A stretch of DNA of 64,000 nt from Arctopsyche grandis (Eukaryota > Arthropoda > Insecta > Trichoptera > Hydropsychidae): assembly GCF_051622035.1 (NCBI RefSeq), contig NC_135356.1, forward strand, positions 27,558,839 to 27,622,838, read 5' to 3'. A model generated the notes under the pieces. It was not told the DNA's origin and did no database searches. It was given only the letters and a program-made list of their open reading frames with translations. Each line of letters opens with the position of its first letter. Position 1 is the stretch's first letter. The translations under genes and the position numbers were made by a program. Shown here piece after piece: positions 10,321-22,258 of the stretch.

Positions 10321-12390
10321 TCATTTGCATTTAATAAATATTGCATTAGAAATTGAGAGTCGTAACATGGGAAATATTGATTTTTTTCTGGAATGATAAC
10401 TATGATGTTCCTGGTACCAAGCCAACGAAATAAGTATAGACACTGAGAGTTCATTTAACGTGAATTGATGTTTCGCATGGGACATGTATTTTAATTATTG
10501 CAAGAGAACTTAGACACCATCCAAAAGTGGATACAATTCTAGACAATATAGGCAAACGAACAAATGTCGGTCCATGGGACATTTACACTGAAGAAAAAAG
10601 CTTGTCCTCTCGTAAAACTGAACGACATGACATTTATCAGGCAGGAGACGACAAATATGTTGCAGCTTGACAAAACTTAATCAATTAAATGTGAGTAAAA
10701 GAGGTTAGTAAAAGAAAAGACCCCCCTGGATCTAGACTTTAGGTGAAGCGTCAATGGGCACTTCACCTACAAGTTAAGATGAAAGAGGAAGAAAAATAAA
10801 AAGTTTGCGGAATGTCCTAAAAACGACAAATAGCATCGTAAATATATTATGATAATGAGAAGTACTTATGTATGTATACTGCTTCAGTGTTTTCAGATAA
10901 TCATTATTTTTAATTTTTGAATAAATTTGTATTTTTTTTTTTGAGCCAATGAAATCACCAATAAAATTTTCGTACTAATTATATGAAAATCTATATTTAA
11001 AACATATTTTCAAATAATTTTCCTTAAAATTTAGTATTTGACCATCTTATGATGCGGTGCCTCTATGTAAAGGTAATGCTTAAATGATCATCATGAAAAA
11101 CACTAATTTGGTGTCAATATGAAAATCATTGACATTTTTAATATGTTTGGTACCGCTAATAAACATACATATGTATGTATGTATGTTATAATTAAAACAT
11201 GATATTATAAATTATTTTTTTTCATATGTCATAAACCCTGTCGATCCACTTTTTGACTGATCATAAGAATATCGCGGCAAAATATCGTATATGTATATCT
11301 ACATATATACGTATACAAAATATATTTATATTTAAATTTATCCACACTATCATAATTTTAAGGTACTTCAAGACTATCGAAGTCTATTAGACTATAAGAC
11401 AATTAAAAGTTGATATTAAATATTCGTGTAAGCACAAGCCATCTATGTATGTATGCATGTAAGTCAACCGGGTTGGGGTTAAAAATATGTTGAATATTCT
11501 ATTTTTGAAATACGGATAAGGGGTTCTATTTGGAAATAATATGCCATAGTCATTTGCAACTAACAAATATTATAATATTTTTTTAAATAGATTAAAAATA
11601 CAGAGATATTAATACAAGGGAATAAAAGTTTTTTAACACCGATACAACCAAATAAATATTCAGCTACTGAAATACAAAAACAAGGTTCTTCGGCCAGGTT
11701 TCAAAACGTGCACGAAATATTCTCATTTCTAATGACATAACCGGGTTTCGAGTTGCTATTTATCCCATGACATTATTCAAACACCTTACACAGGTTGAAG
11801 ATTCATTGAGATTTCGCGCCACCCAAAGTTCAGTGAAACATTTCATTGCACATTTCATTATCATCGAGATGAGAACCACTCACGATTGTCGGAGTTCAAA
11901 GATTACTTGATATACATATGTATGCTCGCATTGGAAACTCGCCGAATGCCCCTCTTCGCGGAAAGGCGGAATTGCAAGACGAAATAATTCAAAAACGATG
12001 AACGTATAGTATCTCAGTACCCTACCACCACCAAACAGAACGTTGATATACACGCTGTCATTGGACATTGTAATCCAACAAACAAAATAATCCCCGTAAA
12101 ATCCGTCTCCATCCGACACCGCACAGCGGGCTCATACTGGGCATTGGTGTCGCATTCAAACGGATTTGTACAACCGCGTTCGACAAGTATTTACAAGTAC
12201 ATGCTCGATTTGTATATCCGCTCGACGTTCGAGCAAGCGCATTCAAAGAAAAAGGCATGTCCGAAAAGAAATACGCATTTTTTAAATATGCGTTTGTCGA
12301 AAGATGCGCTCATCCGTTTACACAGAGATACCGCTTCGGGGGCCCATTGTTAAATATTGTTAAATAGGCTCGACAACGGTATCGACCGGT
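10320..12390. other. AT-rich non-coding stretch (unit A)
   Basis: No gene is recognised. It contains the empty target site of the hAT-like element (near 11165, acatacatatg) and of the Helitron (cgta|tacaaaa at 11310-11320), both filled in other units. Short open frames at 11880-12353 recur in the other units but resemble nothing I know. Confidence 0.5.
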
Positions 12391-12693
12391 GTGTACGCTG
12401 CATTACGTGCAAAGGTGGAAAATCAGCTAGAGATTTCGATAAAATCTCTAGACATTCATCCGGCGAAGCCCACTGACGAGAAGATTGGACGGCAGACAAG
12501 TTTGCCGATAGATCTGCCTACGAAGTTTGCCATAGAGAGAAATCACACGAAAGTTCAATTTCAACTTCCATTCTCGCAAGATTGTTGGAGACAAATTTTG
12601 GTACACAGTAATATGTCAAGTGTCTCGATTGTCTTATTTAGTCTTTGCATCTACCTTTCGTCAATGGGTCGCATTAAAATGTTGACGCAGTGA
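12391..12693 (+). CDS. Unassigned 100-codon open frame at the unit end (doubtful)
   Basis: The frame reads MYAALRAKVENQLEISIKSL and ends GRIKMLTQ. It has a charged first half and a hydrophobic stretch, SSVSIVLFSLCIYL, near the C-terminus that could span a membrane. It recurs at about 30900-31208 and 56052-56354. In A' (43276) it is broken by a stop and a longer variant sequence. Substitutions between copies include amino-acid changes, so selection is not evident. I do not recognise it; it may be a fragment of an old gene or chance. Confidence 0.2.
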   Translation: MYAALRAKVENQLEISIKSLDIHPAKPTDEKIGRQTSLPIDLPTKFAIERNHTKVQFQLPFSQDCWRQILVHSNMSSVSIVLFSLCIYLSSMGRIKMLTQ

Positions 12694-12777
12694 AGCCATG
12701 AATACTATAACAGCGTAATTGAACATCTCAGATCTTGCGAATACACCGCCCTCGGTTAACATAACATAATGCTTACG

Positions 12778-13220
12778 GGGGGAACAAACGCCACAACATA
12801 TACACGACAAATATTACATTCAGATAAACATCGATATAATTGAGTATTTAATAATTGAATGTTTGAATATATTAATAATTGATTAATTTATAATCAAAGC
12901 ACAAGCTATTACATATAATTTAAACACTGATTTTTTCACAACATCTAGATATTATTGAATTAAATTGTACTAAACATATATTCTGATTAAATATGAGTAT
13001 TCAGATAAACATCGATTTAATTGATTATATGATATTTGAATATTTTGAATAATTGATTAATTAATAGTTATGCATATTGCATGCTACATATCATTTAAAC
13101 ATTGAATTTTTCACAGCATCTAGATATTGTTGGATTAAATATGAGTATTAAGATAAACATCGATATAATTGATTAATTAAAATAGAACATTAACTTCAAC
13201 ATATTAGCGTTTGTTCCCCC
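12778..13220. mobile_element. Same 14-bp-TIR element, unit B version (443 bp)
   Basis: The same inverted ends lie at 12778-12791 and 13207-13220. The interior differs from unit A. It contains about two AT-rich monomers of roughly 190 bp around the motif catctagatatt, which also recurs, diverged, at 15700-15870. Confidence 0.55.
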
Positions 13221-14984
13221 AACTTGATAGAAACAAAATGATAGAATTTCACATTTTTATATTGTATGTAATATTTAGAGTAAAGAAAAAAATAGTATAA
13301 TTTACATTTACTTAATATAAATACGTTTAATGTATTTGGTAAAATTTAATGTGTATATATGTATATATACAGACATCAATTGTACAGAGATATTTTTATA
13401 TAACCTTAATATTAGATTTTAAAATTTTTATAATTACCGCTTATTGGATTAACTCGCGTTGAAGAGTTGCAAATTAATCCATTTACGATCATTGTTTCCT
13501 AGACTACTGTTATCGTTTGTTATGTGTATGTATGTATGTGTATGGTTTTGATATTGAGATTTCATTTCGTTTCTGTCCTTGTTGTAATCGCAGAAACCTG
13601 AATGAATTTTTTAATAAAATTATGAATTGCCGCACCTTGTATTGTATAACATCAACTATATATAGTTTTATATTTATTCGATACAAATAAGATTCAAGCC
13701 GTTGTTCAATGGCAGACCATTTTGTGAGTTTATTTGCAGAGAGCAACGTCTCCTGAAGGCGACTCATCTAAGAAGGTTATAAATAATACAAGATTATTCA
13801 GAGGTGAAAGTCTGATCGCAGGACATCTTGTAAGTTACGGATCCTGCAAGCCCGGGCTGTGCTTTTAGTGTTTTTTAAGTGGCTGCACTTTATCGCCACT
13901 GTCCCGAGACTGGCCTAGTGTATGTATGTAATAGAGGTTTTATATGTTATACATAAGTTAAATCTTGCCACGGATTTAACTGGCATCTATGTTTTTCGTC
14001 TCGGCGCTCCTTGTCCAGAACCACCATGTCGCCATGGCAGTTGACTCATAGAGTCGTTCCCCTATCCGCAACCTGGGGATCCGTGCGGTTGTATGGAGCT
14101 ATACCTCCAGGCGTCAACCATAAGTGTGTGTGTGTGTGTGTAAATCAAAACGAGAATAAATAAAATAAAATAAAGTGGAATCAAGTTAAATTAAATGTTT
14201 GACGTGTACTGAATAGAAATCTAAATATGTATGTATAAATTATATGTGACAATTATTTTATTGATTTTGGATTTTAATCAAATATATTAAAACACATCCA
14301 AGAAAATAAACACACAAAATAAGATCACGTTAAACAGGTATACAAAGTTGACCCCCGGCCGCAAAACGCATTTTTAATTGATTTAAATATGTGTACGTAT
14401 TTTGGTTTTGAAAAATTGTGAATTAAAAGAAAGCTGAGAAGCCAAAAATCGTTATCAATGTGTCGGCTACTTCAACGCATTCTATGAAATGTACATACAT
14501 TTACATACAATAAGGTCTCCCACTTATGAAAATAAGAAAAACTTTACATTTGTAGTTGTGTCATATGATGATATGGACTTCAGGATCCACAAGAAAGACG
14601 CATCAAATCGACTGAAACCAATTTTATTTCATTTTACGACATAAAACACTGAACATACACATTCAAAGCATGCACTTTGAAAGCGGGACATTGACTCACT
14701 TTCTTCGATAAATAGTGGATTTTGTAGCTGTGAAAAAAACTGTTTTCTCAACTAGATTACAGAGTATTGTGGACATATGTATGTATGTAAGTGATAACAG
14801 TTTGTGAATTAAGTCAAACATAAACATTGTTTTTGGAACTGAAAATTGGACTTCCGCCGCTCTCAAATATTATTGCCGCTCATATTTACAAATATTTATA
14901 CATATAATATATACGTTTTATTGACTATTTGTATATAATTGTGTATTAAAATGTATAAAATTTGTCAATGTCCCATTTTCAATA
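13221..14984. other. Unit B left part without genes
   Basis: It contains the conserved GC-richer block at 13740-14160. From about 14440 the sequence is B-specific, where A has an LTR fragment and a LINE fragment. The B' equivalent is 44124-45887. Nothing codes here that I can defend. Confidence 0.5.
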
Positions 14985-15222
14985 TAAAAGCTAGTCTACC
15001 TTGGCTGTCAAGAAGGCCTGGTTCGTTTCGTCTTTGGTCATCGGATGAATGTCGGCTCCAGCTCGTCGTTGTTAAGTGGAAGGGTCACCATCTTTTGATG
15101 GTGTCTCTGCTTGAATATGTTCGCAATGGGCACTGGGCTGTCCGTCTTGAGCATGTCGAATGTGCATATCTTGGAAGATTATGCACCTCGTCGGAAGTGA
15201 TTCAGATCGAAAGATAACGCTC
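14985..15222 (-). pseudogene. Ferlin-family pseudogene, blocks c and d (unit B)
   Basis: After a TTTAG acceptor the minus strand reads GALSFDLNHFRRGA, a TAA stop, SSKICTFDMLKTDSPVPI, ANIFKQR, and, after a frame shift, ADIHPMTKDETNQAF. It ends at an AAG|GTAGAC donor-like site. This is the region of unit A blocks c and d but clearly diverged. It is longer in c, where it keeps the RRGAxSSKICTFDM part lost from A, and shorter in d. The two versions decayed independently. Confidence 0.85.
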
Positions 15223-15379
15223 CTAAATACAACAAAATTTAATATTACCAATGGTAGAACAAAATTATACACATATGTATTAACAATAAATAAAAACGAA
15301 TCGCAAGCAGAAATTTTCGCTGCAAATGCGCACCGCAAAAAAAAAATGAAAATAAAACATTTCACTATAGCACTATATA

Positions 15380-16253
15380 TACATATATGTGCATATGTAT
15401 ACCATTGTTTGTGATATCATCTGTTCATATTATGGCACTAGAATATCTTATATAATAATTGTCTGGGAGGAATTTTCGTATGTGTGTGTGTTTATAGTTC
15501 CGTTAACACATGTTCCGTAATAAAATTTAATTAATTTTTTTGAAAACAAAATCGTATTTTTTAAATTTATTCTCCGGTTAATATCGACCGATCAAATGGA
15601 GTGCACAAGTATCACTATATTAAGGTCACTAGTGGATTATACTATGCCTTACTTAATATACATACATATGTATATTTTGATTACATATGATTCGATTATA
15701 TTATAAAAGTTGAATATTTGAATGTTAAATAATTGATTAGTTAACTATCATGCACGCTTTAACACATAAATTAACATTGAAACATTCATTGTTTGCACAT
15801 CATCTAGATATTGTTGAATTAAATTGTACCAAAAATGTACATATTCTGATTAAATATTTGGATTTATATATTTTTAGCAAATATTCCCAAGCCGTCGCAA
15901 TGACCAAAAAAATCACAATACAATGAACCTAAATAATACAAAACACATATGTAAGTATGTACATTATACATATATATACACACAGGAGCATGCTACATAA
16001 ATACATATAAATTGTATATATAATATAATTAAAATATATATAATTAAAAAAAATTGAAAAAAAGATCACATAATTTTGCAAATAAAGAGGAATGAATGCT
16101 GATCCGCAACTGAAACAGGGATACGGATACGGAACTGAAAAAGGGATCCGGATCCGGAACTGAAAAAGGAATCCTGATCCGTAACTGAAAGAAGAATCCA
16201 GAATCGGAAACAGTATATATGCATATACAGGATTTTTCTTGATTCGTTATTAT
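15380..16253. other. Unit B-specific AT-rich stretch with two tandem repeats
   Basis: At 15700-15870 lies a diverged copy of the AT-rich monomer also found at 12840-13140 (catctagatattgttgaatt). At 16087-16210 lies a degenerate ~30-bp tandem repeat. No gene is seen. Confidence 0.55.
16087..16210. repeat. Degenerate ~30-bp tandem repeat, 4 copies
   Basis: The unit centres on ggatccggatccggaactga with drift between copies (gatacggatacggaactg, cctgatccgtaactg). It occurs only in unit B here. Confidence 0.8.
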
Positions 16254-16355
16254 TAGTCACCGGAGCCCGAGGGGGCCGTGTATTGTTCAAAGGTTGTAAA
16301 TGCATTGGTAAAGGTTTGCCGAACAATGGATAGCACTGTGACTATCCTACCTCTA
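16254..16355. mobile_element. Tiny hAT-like MITE, independent insertion (unit B)
   Basis: It is the same 102-bp element with a different 8-bp duplication, gttattat at 16246-16253 and 16356-16363. This proves the element boundaries. Confidence 0.8.
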
Positions 16356-16453
16356 GTTATTATATTCGTACATTTTGTTGGCAGTGTTTTAACAATGACG
16401 TAAATATGTGGAATCGAAACGACTATTATAATTATTGACTATTAGAATTGCGC

Positions 16454-16553
<100 letters not shown>

Positions 16554-16562
16554 TCATCATCA

Positions 16563-19520
16563 TCATTTACAGCCATTCGCCATCCACTGCTGGATGAAGG
16601 CCTCTCCAACACGCTTCCACTCGTCTCTGTTTTGCGCAACACTCATCCATCTCATTCCGCACATTTTCCTAATTTCGTTCACCCATCTTCCTTGCGGTCT
16701 TCCTTTTACTCTTTTGCCTTCTCTCGGGTACCATTCAAGCACTTCTTTTGTCCACCTTTCGTCCATCCTCCTAGCTACGTGACCCGCCCATTGCCATTTC
16801 AATCTCTTCACTCTATCCATTATGTCCACTACCCTTGACATATTTCTCACCCACGTGTTCCGCTTTCTGTCTTTCCTCGTTATGCCAAGCATATAGCGTT
16901 CCATACTTCTTTGAGTGCATTGGATTTTATTTTGAATCTTGGCGTTCAGTGTCCAAGTTTCACATCCATACGTCATCACTGGCAAAACGCATTGATCAAA
17001 GATCCTTTTCTTCAGGCAGAGTGGCATTTTTGATTTAAAAACAGCATTCATCCGTCCAAATGCACTCCATCCTAATTTCATACGTCTCTTTATCTCTTCA
17101 TTTTTACTACCAGACATGTCAATTATTTGACCTAAATATAAATAATTATTTACTAATTCTACTGGTTTATCATCTAAGGGGATGCTATCAGGCATGCAAT
17201 AACTATTGAACATTAGTTTAGTCTTATCTACGTTAATTTTTAATCCTACTTTTCTACTCTCCCTGTCTAGCTGTGTTAGTCTGATCAGTAGGTCAGCTGA
17301 ATCACGAGCTACTAAAACTATATCGTCTGCGAACCGAAGGTGACTCAAAAAGCGACCATTGATGCTTACTCCGGCTGTATCCCAATCCAAGTTCCTGAAA
17401 ACTCCCTCAAGCACCGCATTGAATAACTTGGGCGAGATTGTATCTCCTTGTCTTACTCCTTTTCCTATGCTAAATCTATCTGTACCTGAGAAAATTTTAA
17501 CCGAAGCTGTGGCATTCTTATATATTGCAGCTAACAGTCCCACATAGGGTTCCGGCACTCCCTGTGTTTGTAGAGCGTTAAGTACTGCATTATGACTAAC
17601 TGTATCGAAGGCTTTCTCATAATCGACGAAACCTAGGCACAATGGCCGTTGATATTCGTTGGCGCGCTCGATTAGTTCGCCAACTACTTGGAGGTGGTCC
17701 ATTGTGCTGAAATTTGCCCTAAACCCTGCCTGCTCTATAGGTTGGTTCTCGTCGAGGATATTCTTCAGCCTTTCTGTAATAACCTTCGTGAAGAGCTTGT
17801 AGACCGCTGAAAGTAAACTAATGGGTCGGTAGTTCTTGATATCGCTTTTGTCTCCTTTTTTGTATATTAAAATGATAGTTGCGTTATTCCATCCTTCTGG
17901 TATAGCTTGGTTCTGGATGCATTTGCTGAAAAGCCTAGCTAAGATATTAATTAGGGGGGGGCCGCCACATTTTAGTAAGTCAATGGGAATATTATCTTCT
18001 CCTGGGGTTTTACCGTTTTTTGCAGTTTTTAGCGCGGCCTCTACTTCGCTAGGCAATACTGCAGGAACCCTTTGGCCGTGTGTCGATTCCGGAGCGGGAA
18101 ATTGACCGTTGTTGTTCTCGTAAAGTTTTGCATAGAACGTATAAACTCTGTCTATGATCTCTTCTCTATTCCTAATTATTACTCCGCTCTCTGATCTGAT
18201 TGCGATCATTTGGTTTTTGCCTAAGAAAAGATCTTGTTTGCACTTTTTCAGACTACGGTTATTCTCAATGGTATTTTCTATTAGCTTGCCGTTAAAATCC
18301 CTGACATCCCTGACTATTCTCTTCTTAATTTCCTTATTTACTAGATTGTATTCTTGCTTATTATTATCCCTATCTAACTTCCTTTTATGCTTAATTAGAT
18401 TTTTGGTTTCCTCTGAAATTTTACTTAGCTTAATCTGTTTCCTGAGTCCAACTAATTTCTTACCTGTTGAGGCTAGAACCGAACTAATTACAGTGTTCAA
18501 TTCCTCGATGTCTGCTTCTGGGTTTAATTTCCCGTATCGATTTCCAAGTTCGAGTTCGAATTCCTTTTTCCTAGACCTTAGTTGAGCGAAATCTGGAGAG
18601 TTACTGCATCCTTTTATTAATTTCCTACGTTCGCAATTTATATTAATGGCCATCCTGGCACGGACTAATCTGTGATCGCTACCTATATCTACTTTACTTA
18701 AAACACTAACGTCTTTAACGGAGTGCAGGGCATTTGTTAGGATGAAATCGATTTCGTTTCTGTCTCCTTTAGGACTCTCCCAAGTCCACTTATTGTTGGT
18801 GTTTTTCCTGAAAAATGAATAAGTGATAAAGAGCCTGTTGTGTTCTGCGAATTCTATGAGGCGATCGCCTCTGTCGTTTCTTTGGCCGGTACCAAAATTG
18901 CCTACTGCTCTTTCTGTGTTTGCCTTTTGTCCTATTTTTGCGTTAAAGTCGCCCATTATTATTTTAAAGTGGTGGCGGCTATTATCGTATGCGCCCTGTA
19001 GTTTTTCGTAGAAGTCTTCTATTTCCTCGTCTGGGTGGCTAGATGTGGGGGCGTACACTTGGAAGATTTGACAAGTGTACCTGCTCGAGATTCTTAATAC
19101 TACATAGCATATACGTTCCGATATGTCGTTTATTTCTATAATATTTCTTTCTATTCTCTTATTGATAAGAAACCCTACTCCTCCTATTCTACCATTTGGT
19201 AGCCCTCTCCAGTAGAGACAGTTACCACTTTTTAGGATTATTTGGTTTTCCTGTTTTCGTCTTACTTCGCTAAGTCCTACTAAATCCCATTTGATACTTT
19301 CTAATTCATTCTCTAATGCAAGCACACTTCCTTCACTCGATAACGTTCTTACATTGTACGTGGCTAAATACAGGTTTCTATTAGCTAAGCTATCATCCAT
19401 CGTCACTCTTACCTTGTTGGAGGTTTGGATATTATTTTTCTCGCATTTATCCAAGATGTGTTGAGAAAAAGGCGGTACTTGAGAGAGATTTCCATTCAAG
19501 GAGTGAGTTCTTACCGCCAT
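16563..19520 (-). CDS. Intact RTE-like LINE polyprotein: AP endonuclease plus reverse transcriptase
   Basis: This is a single uninterrupted 985-residue frame. Residues ~50-290 are an apurinic-type endonuclease: YNVRTLSSEG near 55, LVGLSEVRRK near 80, MGDFNAKIG at 189-197, NEIDFIL near 255 and SDHRLV at 281-286. Residues ~545-790 are the reverse transcriptase: LIYKKGDKSDIKNYRPISLL at 551-570, the GFR box near 599, a catalytic aspartate in VDYEKAFDTVS, and FADDIVL at 730-736. The C-terminus has WAGHVARRMDERWTKEVLEW and ends QQWMANGCK. It nicks target DNA and primes reverse transcription of its own RNA. The TGATGA tail at 16552-16565 is typical of RTE-type ends. The start is the first methionine of the frame; upstream sequence may be its 5' UTR. 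Intactness suggests recent arrival, yet no other unit in the window has it. Confidence 0.93.
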   Translation of the reverse strand: MAVRTHSLNGNLSQVPPFSQHILDKCEKNNIQTSNKVRVTMDDSLANRNLYLATYNVRTLSSEGSVLALENELESIKWDLVGLSEVRRKQENQIILKSGNCLYWRGLPNGRIGGVGFLINKRIERNIIEINDISERICYVVLRISSRYTCQIFQVYAPTSSHPDEEIEDFYEKLQGAYDNSRHHFKIIMGDFNAKIGQKANTERAVGNFGTGQRNDRGDRLIEFAEHNRLFITYSFFRKNTNNKWTWESPKGDRNEIDFILTNALHSVKDVSVLSKVDIGSDHRLVRARMAININCERRKLIKGCSNSPDFAQLRSRKKEFELELGNRYGKLNPEADIEELNTVISSVLASTGKKLVGLRKQIKLSKISEETKNLIKHKRKLDRDNNKQEYNLVNKEIKKRIVRDVRDFNGKLIENTIENNRSLKKCKQDLFLGKNQMIAIRSESGVIIRNREEIIDRVYTFYAKLYENNNGQFPAPESTHGQRVPAVLPSEVEAALKTAKNGKTPGEDNIPIDLLKCGGPPLINILARLFSKCIQNQAIPEGWNNATIILIYKKGDKSDIKNYRPISLLSAVYKLFTKVITERLKNILDENQPIEQAGFRANFSTMDHLQVVGELIERANEYQRPLCLGFVDYEKAFDTVSHNAVLNALQTQGVPEPYVGLLAAIYKNATASVKIFSGTDRFSIGKGVRQGDTISPKLFNAVLEGVFRNLDWDTAGVSINGRFLSHLRFADDIVLVARDSADLLIRLTQLDRESRKVGLKINVDKTKLMFNSYCMPDSIPLDDKPVELVNNYLYLGQIIDMSGSKNEEIKRRMKLGWSAFGRMNAVFKSKMPLCLKKRIFDQCVLPVMTYGCETWTLNAKIQNKIQCTQRSMERYMLGITRKDRKRNTWVRNMSRVVDIMDRVKRLKWQWAGHVARRMDERWTKEVLEWYPREGKRVKGRPQGRWVNEIRKMCGMRWMSVAQNRDEWKRVGEAFIQQWMANGCK

Positions 19521-20459
<939 letters not shown>

Positions 20460-20551
20460 ATGATGATGATACATGATACATATGTATGTATGTATGTACA
20501 ATGTATGTACATATGTATGTATGTATGTACATATGTATGTATGTATGTACA

Positions 20552-20637
20552 GGCAAAGGTAGTGAATAGAGTGAAGATATTGAATGTCAATAGGTGGGCC
20601 ACGTGGCCAGAAAAATGGGCGAAATGTGAAAAAAAAA
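20552..20637 (+). pseudogene. RTE-like 3' tail fragment, left half (unit B)
   Basis: It matches 6380-6460 up to gcgaaatgtgaaaaa, where a 1.45-kb element interrupts it. The right half resumes at 22089. Confidence 0.8.
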
Positions 20638-22088
20638 TTCGGGTGTGACCAACCCATGACTTTATCTATATATTTGAGGAATATAAGAAGGTTACAAAAC
20701 AAAATTCGATATTGAACTGATGACTATGAGAGTGATACAAATTGAGCGCAAATATATGGAAACTTGCACAAAAGTTCTACTTCCGGTTGTCAGATTTTGT
20801 TCAATTTTTTTTTATTACCAAAAATCACTACCAGTATTATACTCATTAAATATCAAGAAAATAAAAATAATTTTACAGGTCAAAATAAAATAATGAAATA
20901 ATGTTTTAAAAAAAAATACTACTTCCGGTTAACAAATTCTGACCAAAAGCCTACCAGCTCTAAGTTAGTACATAAAAAATAGAAATATAAATTTTCAGCT
21001 TAATACGTTCAGGGGTGTGGACAGAGTAGTGGGCACAACATTTTTGACCTTTTCACGAGGAAAAAAATCCCACTTCCGGTTTATAAAATTAAGTGATTTT
21101 TTTTTATTTTTTCTTAAAATCACTATTTTTATCATACACAATAAATATCAAGAAGCTTAAAATAATTTAAAAGGTCAAAATAAAACAATGAAAAAATAAT
21201 GAAAAATTGTTTAAAAAAAAAAAACTACTTCCGGCTTACGAATTCTGACCAAAACCCTACCAGCTCCAAGTTAGTACATAAAGGATAGAAATATAAATTT
21301 TCAGCTTAATACGTTCAGGGGTGTGAACAGAGTAGTGGGCACAACATTTCCGACCTTTCTAAGAAAAAAAAATCCCACTTCCGGTTTATAAAATATAATA
21401 ATTTTTTTTTATTTTCATCAAATTGATACAAGAATTATACTTGAATTTTTTTGTGACGAAAACACATGTTGAAGGGGTCGAAAAAAATAGTGGAAGAAAA
21501 ATCGAACAAGAGTAAACTGCTACTTCCGGTTGACGGATGCTAACTTAATTTTATAATTAACTTGGTATTAAACTTAAACTTCTAGAAATGAAATTTCAGT
21601 TCAATAAACCAAAAGGTTTCTGAAAATAACATAAAAAACTTCGATTCTCTAGAGTAAAAGTACTGCTTCCAGTTCAGATAGATATATTTAAAAAATATAA
21701 AGTTATAAAAATTATTATTTGTATTATATTTAAAAAAAATTCAGTCCGATTCAGTTAGTGGTTTGGGAGATAATTGAATTCAAAAACTTAAAAAAAGAGG
21801 ACACCTATAAGGCGAGGTACCATTTCCGGTCAACTTAAAAATTTGAAAAAAATTTACGTCGTGTCGGTAAGAATTTCAGTTTCAGTTCGATAGGACTAAC
21901 GGTGTTAAAAATATCCCCAAAATACACACCCACACAGACGCACACACACACACACACACATTTTTTCTAGATCATGAAAACGTGATCAGTGATCGATTCT
22001 GAGTTCGAATCAGTCAAAATCTCGAGTTCGAATTTTCGCATGATCACAAAACTTCATCTATTGTTACTACGTACATAGATAAAGTGAA
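20638..22088. mobile_element. 1.45-kb insertion with CCGGAAGT motifs every ~150 bp
   Basis: It splits an RTE tail fragment that is continuous in A and A', so its bounds are known to within about 10 bp. ACTTCCGG stands at 20779, 20921, 21072, 21227, 21377 and 21522. Degenerate forms follow at 21665 (GCTTCCAG) and 21822 (ATTTCCGG). Longer flanks also repeat about every 300 bp (aattctgaccaaaa, gttcaggggtgtg), so the body is a decayed tandem array. Near the ends ACTTTATCTAT (about 20661) is mirrored by ATAGATAAAGT (about 22075). The right part contains gagttcgaatc, close to a pol III B box. Nothing codes. The superfamily is unknown. Confidence 0.75.
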
Positions 22089-22258
22089 AATTGCTAGAAT
22101 GGTATCTGATGGGATTGAATGCAAAAGGGTAAAAGTTAGAACGTGGGATGATGTTTGGGGTGAGATGGATGAGAGTTGCGCAAAACAGAGACAAGTGGAA
22201 GCGTGTTGGAGGGACCTTCATCCCGCAGTGGATGGTGGATGGCTGTAAATGATGATGA
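22089..22258 (+). pseudogene. RTE-like 3' tail fragment, right half (unit B)
   Basis: It resumes at tgctagaatggtatctgatg and runs to the gatgatgatgatga tail. Together with 20552-20637 it rebuilds the uninterrupted copy seen in A and A'. Confidence 0.8.

Noticed and set aside
12391..12693. A conserved small host gene repeated in each unit
   Set aside because: Kept only as doubtful: the A' copy is broken and differences among copies include replacements, so conservation reflects recent duplication rather than selection.
22000..22050. SINE with pol III promoter (gagttcgaatc resembles a B box)
   Set aside because: No convincing A box upstream and no tRNA-like head; one short motif is not enough.
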